DNA of 64,000 bases from positions 18,721,976-18,785,975 of the forward strand of contig CAMZMU010000123.1 in assembly GCA_947311845.1 (NCBI GenBank), in the 5' to 3' direction. The translations under genes were made by a program, and so were the position numbers. Positions 55,068 to 64,000 of the stretch are shown here, piece by piece (within the stretch, counting starts at the first letter, position 1; the number at the start of each line of letters is the position of its first letter). The notes under the pieces are model-generated. The model worked only from the letters and a program-made list of their open reading frames with translations. It ran no database searches and was not told the origin of the DNA. The DNA is from Poa pratensis. Taxonomy: Eukaryota > Streptophyta > Magnoliopsida > Poales > Poaceae.

Positions 55068-56786
55068 CTTAGTGCTATGTCTTAAACAACAAAACTTGTT
55101 ATATCTCTTGTTTTTGGAGCCTTGCACGTTACTTCAACAATTTACACTTACTAATTTTCGACATACAATCGGATTGGACCATTTGCATCATATCTACAGT
55201 GCAAGACACTTTTTGTGATCAACTTACGCTACTACTTTAATTAAGACCTGTGCAGTTTAGATTATTTTTCCCGCGGCTATCTAGATTTCTTTGAAGATCA
55301 TACATGTATGCATCTTATACTTATTGGACTACCTTGATAAAATAAAGCAATTTCCCATACCCATGATCTCTCCTGTTCAAACTTTACACAGGGATAAGTC
55401 TTTTCATTTGGAGTTTACCTACATCCATGACATTTAAGCAATGCGATGAATTTACCTACTTCCCCAGCAATTGGTAGTTCTCTACTAGAAGAAATGCCGC
55501 TGCACCGGCTCTGGCTTGATGGCAACAATGATAGAAACAACACGAGGACCATACATCTCCTGCATTTATTTATGAAAAGAATCCACATGCACGATTAGCT
55601 GCACGTTACATCGCCTGCATCGTATCGTGGAAGCACCAGCACTAACAGGCAATATACTGGAGTAGTAGTATTCGAACGGTTGCAACACGCAACCAATTAT
55701 GTTTTTGAACGACTATATCCAAAACGGAAATTCAGAATTACTCCCGAGTTCATATGCTCCTGCTCAATTTTTTTTAAAATAAAATAATACGACATTTCAA
55801 AAAAATCAGAAATATTGATGAATATAATAGTACAGCATTTCAAAAAATAAATCAGTGACCAAAGTGGGATTTAAAAATAGATTTTTGAGCACTGAATTTT
55901 TTCGCCATAACATTTTATCATGAAACTTGACACATATTTATAAGACTTGTATATGTTCATGGCCAATTTTTTATAGAATTTTAAATATTTTACTACTATT
56001 TTGTAGATTTTCTTATCGGGCAATATCATGTGAGCCCTGGACCCAATACACCAAAGATCCAAATTGGAATTCGGGCAATGGAGCAACTATTTGTTGCAAA
56101 TTCATGTAGGAGGTAACACAAATCCTCCCACAAATGTCATTTTTTGGTTTGAGCAAATAAAAGGTCGAGGCTTTTAGTGTTCTTTTCCCACACATATCCA
56201 GATTGTGGTGTGGAATCTGGCACCAAATTGTCATCGACTCATCGTCATACATACACATATTGGCCCTAGCCTCTTCTCCACCACTGCAAGAGACCTTCTC
56301 TTTAGATCTGCGCCTTGCTCTTCCTGGTACTCTCTGATTGGAGTCCCTAGCTACCAGTTAGTGCTTAATTAAGAGCCTTTCTCTTGCCAACTTTTTGGAT
56401 GGCGCCTATATCTTACTCCTCGCTTGGTTCTTGGATAGGCTTCCTCGTCTGGGTTTGCTCAGTGTCACACTGGCCAGCTGCTTCTCTGACTCTCGAGTGA
56501 TCTCCAAGCAAGGTCCGCACCCCTGCTTCAGTGGAGTAGAAACGGAAGCTTTTGGTTCTTGGTTGCAGAAACAAATTCAGCCTCTCTGTTCTTTGATTTT
56601 GTTACGAGCTCTTGCTTCTGTTTCTGGGGCTGTGTTCTATCTCCTTCCCAGTTCTGCCAAGAACATATGGCTTTTAGTTTGTGAATTTGTATGATCCCCT
56701 TTAGTTTTTCAATTCGAATTGCTGCAGTTGATTTTTGTATTTGGGAAGTAATCAAGAAATTGTGTTCTCTGGCAGCAGGTTGAGGG
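55068..56786. other. Intergenic and 5' region of the F-box gene
   Basis: 55742-56035 has weak inverted ends (TTCATATGCTCC; ATGTGAGCCC) like the fold-back MITEs. From about 56270 the sequence is probably 5' leader of the F-box gene. A pyrimidine-rich TTGTGTTCTCTGGCAGCAG just before the ATG could be a 3' splice site of a 5'-UTR intron. Confidence 0.4.
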
Positions 56787-57847
56787 ATGGGAGAGTGCGG
56801 CGGCAGCGAGTACCGGTGCTGGGAGGAGCTGCTGCCGGACGCGCTTGGTCTCGTGTTCCGCAACCTGCCGCTGCAGGAGGTGCTGACGGTGGTGCCGCGA
56901 GTGTGCAAGTCGTGGGGGCGGGTGGTGGCCGGGCCATACTGCTGGCAGGAGATCGACATCGAGGAGTGGAGCCAGCAGCAGCAGAGCCGGCCGGAACAGC
57001 TCGTCCGAATGGTGGAGATGCTCCTCCGCCGCAGCTCCGGCTCGTGCCGGCGCCTCAGCGTCTCCGGCCTGCCCTGCGACTCCCTCTTCTCCTTCGTCGG
57101 CGACCAGTAAGCATTCTCTTGATTGATACAGGCTGTTGTTAGTTAATCATGTTGGAATGACAGAAATTCATTTGGTTTCCCAGCGCACGGGCTCTGAGGA
57201 CGCTGGAGATCCCACGGAGCGAGATCAGCGACGCCGTGGTGGAGGCCGTGGCGCCTCGGCTGCCGAACCTCACCTTCCTGGACATCAGCAGCTGCACCAA
57301 GATCGGCGCGCGCGCGCTGGAGGCGTTCGGCAGCCACTGCCGGCACCTGGTGGGTCTCCGGCGCGTGATGCACCCGATCGACGTCGCCGGGCGCAACGCG
57401 TGCCACCAGCACGACGAGGCCCGCGCCATCGCGCGCACCATGCCGCGGCTGCGCCACCTGGAGGTCGGCTACATGCTGGTCACCACGGAGGCCATCCTGG
57501 AGGTGCTGTCCCGGTGCCGGGACCTGGAGTTCGTGGACCTGCGCGGCTGCTGGGCCGTCGACGAGCGGTTCCTGCTGGAGCGTCGCCCCGGGCTCAGCTT
57601 CCTCGGGCCCGGCGTGGACGACTGCTTCGAGAACAGCTACTGGGAGGAGTGCTCTGACGACGAGGAGGACGTGTACTCGTGGGAGCTCATGGACGACGAT
57701 GAGTACTACGCCGTCGTCGGCAGCGACGACGATGAAGACGAGGCCGTGTGGGATGACGGGCAGGGGATCGAGAACCTGGAGGTCAGGTTCTACGGCGGCG
57801 GGTTCACCGAGAGCTACGCCGGCTTCGACTGGCCGGCGTCACCGTGA
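56787..57847 (+). CDS. FBW2: F-box/LRR protein, FBW2 type
   Basis: Two exons, 56787-57106 and 57184-57847, are joined across a 77-bp GT-AG intron (GTAAGC...TTTCCCAG) and give 327 aa. The F-box covers residues about 13-58 (ELLPDALGLVFRNLPLQEVL, VPRVCKSW, YCWQEIDI) and recruits SKP1 in an SCF ubiquitin ligase. Leucine-rich repeats follow at about 100-235 (LTFLDISSCTKIGARAL; LEFVDLRGCWAVDERF). The C-terminus (about 250-310) is very acidic (EECSDDEEDVYSWELMDDDE). The whole arrangement matches Arabidopsis FBW2, known to target AGO1 for degradation; equivalence here is inference. The ATG is chosen because it directly precedes conserved F-box sequence. No breaks. Confidence 0.92.
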
Positions 57848-59802
57848 CAGAGCCGTAGTACGTGTTTACCTTTACAAAAATGGAAACCACTCCGTACATC
57901 TGGACGTAATGTTAACTTCAGTGTTTACAAATCGAGATGGCGAAGATTCACCTGTATGAGTGTCATCGTACCCTACCGTCCAGATTGCACTACGGTACAT
58001 TACAGTACGTACCAGCTTGTGATGTTTTTTTTTTTTTTTGAATTTAGCTTGTGATGTTTGTAACTTTGTTGTTGGAACTTTGTACAGTACTTTTAAATCA
58101 AGTGTCACGGTACAAGGATGGACTGTGTACTCCCCTGCGGCCTCATCTATTGGACGAGACCAGCGTAGCAGAGGTGGCCAGTAGACAGACATAACCTTGA
58201 TTTCGTTTACGATTTTACACGTTCACCGCACACTCTCTCAATCTCTGGACAGACAGCACAGCGCAGACGGTTAAAAGCGTCTCAGCTTTTAGGCCGGCCG
58301 GCCGGACCACGGTGGCCAACCGGAGCCAAATCCTAAGATTATGGTCCAAAACCAGACGATCTTTTCTCATCTTTTCAGAAAAAGAGCCTATGGGAAATGG
58401 GGCCAATTAGCACTGGGCTTTCCCGTGCGTCTCTGCTGCAGATTTGGGTAGATTCTGCTGCTGGTTGCAAGGGCGTTCGTTCCCGGTTCCGATGCCTGCA
58501 GCTCATTATTGTAGTATCTGCTTCCAGGTATGGTCTGTTCAGGTCTGAGGTATGGTCTGGCCTGGATGGATGGATGATGATATCCTCTGCCTCTGGCCAA
58601 AATATTTGATACCCTGCGCCGCGATGCCTCAAGAGTATTTGTACCGGTGTGCTACAGCCTTGTTCTTTGGGAAACATGGCAGCGTGCAAGATCTTCCTGG
58701 TGATTCTCAAAAGGATGTGGCGAAAGGGATAATAAACACCAACGTTTGGTAAATGGTAATCGACAGTGAAGCATCAGGATTTGTTAACGCGATTCAGTGA
58801 ATGGGATGTCTGTGCTCTTTTACCGCCCAAAGGAAACCATGTTCCCGACGCTTTGGGTAGGCGTTTTTCCGTGTGTCGTCGTCCTCGCCCCCAGCTGCCC
58901 TTCCTTTGTCCCCTCGACTTTGCGAGATTCTCATTGGAACTTGCAGTTGACAATAGTTATAGTAGTATCTTGGGTCGCTCGACCCTATCATCGATCGTTG
59001 CCGCTTCTGCCGTAACCACCATCATCTCTGCAGCACGTGAGCTCGTCTCGTCACAGAATCAAAGACAAAAACCGGCCATGCTATATCACTGTAACAAAAG
59101 CCTCGCCTGAATGGGGGATTTGAGTAGTAGTTGAGCTTGGTGAGACCGGGATTGGAGAAGACAACGGATGATCCAGAGAGTACGGCGGCGACACCGTCGC
59201 TGTTGCTTGCTTCCCTACGCCACGGGCGTCGCTGGGTCTGTGGAATCTGCAAGCTGAGATTGGATCTGACATAACACCAACGGAGCACTGTTACGAGGGG
59301 GACAAAGCCTCGCCTGAACAGAAGCAAGCACAGGAAAATTCCAGGGTGAAATCCGCCTGGCTTGCCACATACTACTTCCGTTGCATAATTTGAGCTAAAA
59401 CCACGACACGCAAGAAATATGGAACGGAGGAGTACATGATTTGGCCTCTTCATTACCTCCAGGTGGAGATCAGGAAGAAATAATGATTTTGCTCAGCTGA
59501 ATCCTGTTGTAAAGAATTAATTCCTCCTAACTATTCATATACTTGAATGCATACTTCATGAGACAGGGGCACACGACTGCCGAGTCATACAAACCAACAT
59601 CAAATGGCTCTGGTATGACGCTGAGGTTTAGGATCATGCAATCGAACGGTACAAATTCACCTTACAGAAATAGGATAGCAGGAGCATTCTCCTGGCAGAT
59701 TATGTCAACTAGTCATCAATATACTTAAAATAGCATAATTCGGAATTATTCCATGGATCGACCATTGTCCGCACTGCGCCCAACTTCATATAGCCTGGTA
59801 CT
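57848..59802. other. 3' flank of F-box gene and intergenic DNA
   Basis: It includes the likely 3' UTR of the F-box gene (to about 58100, with a T-run at 58025) and the 3' UTR of the minus-strand poly(A)-binding gene near 59500-59802. The middle shows nothing recognisable. Confidence 0.4.
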
Positions 59803-62800
59803 TTAAAAGTAAGGCCTGTAGCGCGTTGGCCGACGGAATCTGGGAACTCTCCCATAACCGTACGGTGGGAAATAAGGTGACCCGTATGATCTATAAGGGT
59901 AACCATGGTAGGGGTTAAATGCTCCGCGTGGTGGACGCTGCTTCATCCCAGGGACATTGGTCCTCTTTGGTGAAACCTGATGAGAACAGGGTGAAGGTTG
60001 AGTTCCATTCAAGGGCAAGACACTGCTCAAAGAAGGTACTGGAAACTCGAATCTGTTGAGTATTTCTTACCTTGATCTGACGACCATGCAATTCAGATTC
60101 ATTCAGATTAAGAGCCTCCTGAACGGCTTCTTGCTCAAGAAATTCGACGTAAGCAAAGCCTTTTGGTTGTCCAAACTTGTCAGTCAAGATCGTCACTCTG
60201 TTGACAGTCCCGCAAGCTTGAAAATGCTGCTGCACTTCCTCCGGCGTACATGCATAATCAACCTGCAGTACATAATCATGTTAGAAGAACGAACTTCCAC
60301 TGAATGTACATGAAAGATGAGAAACAACAGACATTCAGCTATATAAATAACTGAAATTTAGCTATATAAAAAACTGACACAAGAGCTTACTCGAAATTCA
60401 TTGACCTAACGGAGTTTAAATAATTACAATCAGCTACTTAGAGCCACTAGTTAATGATATATATGCTGGGTTTTTCGCTGCTACACAAGGCCAGGGTCAA
60501 AGTAGATAGGAAATGAAATGGTAACCAAGGGAAGGTTATAGTATAATATATTTATTCAAGAAATAGCAGTACCCGATAGAAAACTAGAAATAATAAAATA
60601 TTGCATAATTCGTAGGGAAATAGAGAAATTATTAATAAGTCATGAAAAATATGATTCATGAAGAAAATTCATGAGATGAAAGTTTTGTTGGAAAATAATG
60701 ATAGCTTCTATCCCGAGAATGAAAAAAAAAACTATTGCCGAACATCATATATATAAAGTAATTGTGTCTGATGTGGCGGGTGACAAATGGAAAAGTTAAA
60801 AGTTGATAAATATGTAGAATGAAAAGCCAGACTTCATGTTAAAAAACCTAAACTTGTGCGTGGAAGATGCAGTATCTAGAATATTTTGTTCTCTACAGTC
60901 TGCACTTCAAGACATTCAAGAAAAGCAGTTCAAGAGAAGTTTGGTTAGGACCAAAGTATTGTTAATCTTATTTTATCAAAGTATGTCGCCTTCCAAGGAT
61001 CTTTAAGAAGACAAGGAGACGCAACTTCCTTGTTGATACTCTCTCAAAAAAAAAAAACTACCATGCTAATACCTTCAATAGCATTAAATAAAGTTTTACT
61101 TTCATTTAGAGTTAATAACCCTTGAAAACGAACGACACACATTTACAGTAACACAGAAGCAAAGGCCTGCTTAGTTAAGGATCAATGATAAGGTGGCCAT
61201 GATGAGAGGGGAAAGGAGCAGCATCAAAATGGGTTTGGTAGCACAGTAGCACACAGTGAAAAGAGGCCGAAGAGCAAAAGAAAAGAGTCAACATAAGGCT
61301 CCCTTCTGATGGTACACTTACATGTCATACATATGCACCATTCAGACGACTCTCACTGGACCGGTGGTTAAGAATCACAGCAGGTCCAAGTCTCAAGCGC
61401 CACTTGCAAGTGTGTACAGCAGCTTTCTAGACTTCCTTTGCTTCTTCAGTGAGGCAGCCTATTCTATAATATATAAAAACTTGCTTTTCTTTTCTTTTTC
61501 TTTCTTTCTTTCTTTCCTTTTTTCCTTTTTCTTTTTCCCCCATGACATATTTTTTTCTTTTTTTGCAGGGATTCTTTTTTTCTATCTACTACTAATAAGC
61601 ACTAATACTAAAACACAAGATGGTACTGAACCATACGGACTTGATTTCAAAAGCCTACACCTGCGACCATCACCATTATTCAATTAATGCACCAGATCAT
61701 TAAAATAGAAGAGAATGCCAACATAAAGAAATAATAGACTATTTCTGTGTATTGTAGCAAACGAGGGCGGCAAAGGCAATGAAGAGACCACCACAACAGT
61801 GCAAAAGCTACAAATACAAATTAACCTACGTTGTTCTGACTCTTTCAGAATGTTGTGAAGTAGATATATATTGCCTGCTGACAGCAAAGACAGGCAGGAA
61901 TGAAACATTTCAAGATCACCAACCATGGCATACTACGCCTTGTAACATTTGAACATGTAAGAGAAGTGGATAATGAATCAGGCCTTTTAACATAGACATT
62001 TTCAACTAACTAGCGAGAGTATCAAAATATCTAATGAAGTTTTGGATTACCATATATTCATAAATCCACGCTCCACATTTTATTCTACATAACACAACAA
62101 TAAGAATACCTTGGCAACAACTACATCTACTATAATGCAGACCGACATTCGTGCGACCATCTGTGTGTGAGGAAAGAAAGAGCTTATGGAATCTTACATT
62201 GCCAACATATACAGAGCGAGCGTCCACTTGCTCCTTTGCCTCAGCTGCAGCTGCATTGGCATCTCCTCCTACAAAAGATAATGAGTAACCACATAAGAGA
62301 AGTGGTTGCAGGTACATGGTGCAAGATAATGCAAGAAAACACAGAGAAGTGACAACAAACAATTCACATTTGTGTTACAGAACCTACTGTAAGCACTAAC
62401 ATACCCATTAGAAGTAAAAATGCACTAAACCCTAAATCAAAGGCTCATCCAGAGTTCCAGACAGATACGACCAATAAGCATAAACAGGAGAAATCATGTA
62501 TAACCCTGCATAGTCATTTTGAAGACAGGCATAGCATTTATCCCACACCCAATAATTACCATAATCTCCCAATATAGATCCGTGCTAAAACAAATGAAAC
62601 ATGAGCAACACAACTGTGAAACTACTCAAACGACAGAAGCAAGACAGCACACCTAGAGTGAAGTTATATCTTCATTTCACGCACTTAAGTTGTTGTTGGT
62701 GATATTCTGAAGTAATCAGAATTCACAAGAAATAGAATGATTGGAGATAGGTGAGTATTATATAGTGAAGAGAAAAGGGGTACAATAGGATATAAAATAC

Positions 62801-63660
62801 CAAAAACAGGGGAGGATTTTTGGGAAATTACAGTAGTTCACAATTGAAATTTAGCACAAAAATATTTTGAAGTGCATAACTTGGGTATAAAATGAAAAGG
62901 CATAGAGAATTAAGCCTAAGGGAATCAGACATGTAGAGTCCAGGTCAGGACAAGATGCAGTGCAGGCAGCAAAATTTTACCCAAGTTACATAAGTCCATA
63001 TTATGCAGAATGAACTAATAAAATAACTAATGACATTTGCACTATAAGCAAAAGACACGATTCACCTAACCTGCCCCAAACTATACATGCCAGTAAAGAA
63101 GAACTTTGCAAGTTCACAACTACTGAATAATCATAATAACAAAATAGAGAAACTGGTCAAAATTAAGGGGAGCAATCCCAAGTTCGTAACTCGATCAAAT
63201 AGCCTGATGGCCAACTCTAAGCATCAGATGATCACAATGTACAGCCACCAAACAGATTCAAAGCGCCTAAACCATCCCAAGTAAATCGCAACAAGAACAG
63301 CCGCGCGAGCATAAAAATAAAGTTAGGTAGACAGCGAACGCATCTAGAAGACAACCTTGCATCTCCTTGGCGACCTTGGCCTGCATCTCGCGGAGGGCGG
63401 CGGCCTCCTCCTCCATCTCCTTGAGCCTACGCTTCATCTCGTCGAGCTCCTGCAGCTGGGAGAAAGCACCGGATCAGAGACCCAGACCTATAGCTAGGGT
63501 TAGGGTTTAGCGGGGGGGACAAGGATCCGTCCAGGGGGGTGGAGTTAGGGGGGACCTTCGTCGCGTCGTCGCCGGCGGCGGTCATCTCGACGTCGCCGCC
63601 TTCCATGTCGCCGTCCACGGGGATCTCCTGGCCGTACACCTCGTGCTCCTCCTCGTCCAT
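59803..63660 (-). CDS. PABN: Nuclear poly(A)-binding protein (PABN/PABPN1-like)
   Basis: Five exons on the minus strand (63660-63556, 63455-63356, 62268-62198, 60262-60071, 59976-59803) encode 213 aa. All junctions are GT-AG and in phase. Order: an acidic N-terminus ([20 protein letters not shown]); a coiled coil at residues 36-68 ([20 protein letters not shown]); one RRM at about 87-163, with RNP2 SVYVGNV (87-93) and RNP1 KGFAYVEF (126-133); and an Arg/Tyr/Gly-rich tail ending [10 protein letters not shown]. This is the layout and size of plant PABN1-3 and animal PABPN1. The family binds growing poly(A) tails in the nucleus and sets tail length with poly(A) polymerase and CPSF. Introns are 100, 1087, 1935 and 94 bp. 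No break is seen, so it is probably functional. Confidence 0.94.
61480..61560. repeat. Pyrimidine tract (CTTT/TTTC) in PABN intron 3
   Basis: An 80-bp CT-rich run, purine-rich on the transcribed (minus) sense, within the longest intron. Confidence 0.8.
63500..63508 (-). promoter_or_regulatory. Telo-box in PABN intron 1
   Basis: The minus strand reads AAACCCTAA (part of AAACCCTAACCCTA), a motif enriched in the first introns and leaders of plant genes for RNA processing and translation. Confidence 0.55.
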
Positions 63661-63872
63661 GGCGGTGCGCTCTCTTTGTCTATTCGATCTAAACCAAGTT
63701 CGGTGGATTTGGTTTTGTTTTTGAGAAATTTCGGTGGATTTGGTATCGGAGTAGGAGACGGAGCTGGTGGGCTCGGTATGTTTCAGTTGGGCCTATGGGC
63801 TCATTAGGCCTAATGCCTTGTTGGTGGGCCCGAGCATCGCGGCGAAAAGCGTCGGATGCATATTCCCGCGAG

Positions 63873-64000
63873 TTCTGGAATGTTCTGATCCGAGCGGCGC
63901 CCCGACATGTTCGTGAACCTTCTGAACCCTTCCCCAAGCTCCGCCGCGGATATAAATCTCCACAGTCTCCGGCGATCTGCGTCATTCACACAGCAACAAC
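63873..64000 (+). promoter_or_regulatory. Heat-shock promoter of a gene beyond the right edge
   Basis: 63873-63885 is a perfect three-unit heat-shock element, TTCtgGAAtgTTC. 63910-63932 adds TTCgtGAAccTTC, then a displaced GAA and an in-phase TTC. A TATA box TATAAAT follows at 63951-63957, and a CA-rich leader (CACACAGCAACAAC) runs to the window end. HSEs followed within about 20 bp by TATA and an A/C-rich leader are typical of small heat-shock protein genes. The coding region is not in the window, so the product is inferred. The PABN-like start codon is only about 210 bp to the left on the other strand. Confidence 0.82.

Noticed and set aside
56528..56959. Minus-strand open frame over the start of the F-box gene
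   Set aside because: It overlaps the conserved F-box exon in antisense and shows no domain.
63689..63985. Minus-strand open frame at the right edge
   Set aside because: It covers the HSE/TATA region and has no recognisable protein features; the promoter reading on the plus strand explains the sequence better.
1..64000. CRISPR arrays, operons, bacterial-type regulatory sites
   Set aside because: The window is plant nuclear DNA; regularly spaced repeats seen here are transposon subterminal repeats or coding minisatellites.

Overview
The window is nuclear DNA from a grass, most likely a pooid (Triticeae-like) species. The evidence is a dense set of nested LTR retrotransposons, L1-type LINEs, a CACTA element, Stowaway/Tourist/hAT MITEs and Helitron ends, in which GC-rich, monocot-style genes are sparsely embedded. 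I read the species group from repeat style and protein resemblance only; no search was run.

Left part (1-22 kb): a Gypsy (Tekay/Del-like) LTR fragment reaches in from the left edge, followed by a Tourist MITE, a decayed LINE and a candidate Helitron (about 5916-9020). An intact intronless EXORDIUM-like (PHI-1 family) secreted-protein gene lies at 10050-11000 on the minus strand with a TATA box. Further right are a copia LTR with an internal 0.44-kb duplication, a truncated LINE with a readable reverse transcriptase, and GC-rich retroposon-like DNA.

Middle part (22-38 kb): an old LINE is split by a 14.7-kb Tat-type Gypsy retrotransposon (22944-37645; 489/488-bp LTRs; 5-bp duplication GATAG). 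That element is itself split by a 1478-bp CACTA element (27233-28710; 3-bp duplication AAC) carrying a captured host gene fragment between arrays of hairpin subterminal repeats. Besides gag-pol, the Gypsy element carries on its opposite strand a six-exon, splice-ready gene (33126-35865) and a second two-exon antisense module (32134-32951).

Right part (38-64 kb): a fold-back element; a second EXORDIUM-like gene (40207-41159) with an apparent one-base frameshift; an intron-containing tRNA-Tyr(GTA); AT-rich tandem arrays; a defensin-like gene broken by an insertion in its signal-peptide exon; two small DNA transposons whose empty sites survive in a nearby duplicate; a two-exon F-box gene of the FBW2 type (56787-57847); a five-exon nuclear poly(A)-binding protein gene (59803-63660, minus); and, at the right edge, a heat-shock promoter (HSEs plus TATA) pointing out of the window.

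The host genes do not form a pathway. The two EXORDIUM-like genes are family members in opposite orientation 29 kb apart. The PABN-like gene and the heat-shock promoter are head to head. Six apparent frameshifts in otherwise readable genes are all one-base losses, five in short homopolymers and one in a C-rich tract. This pattern points to consensus errors and matters for interpreting every broken gene here.
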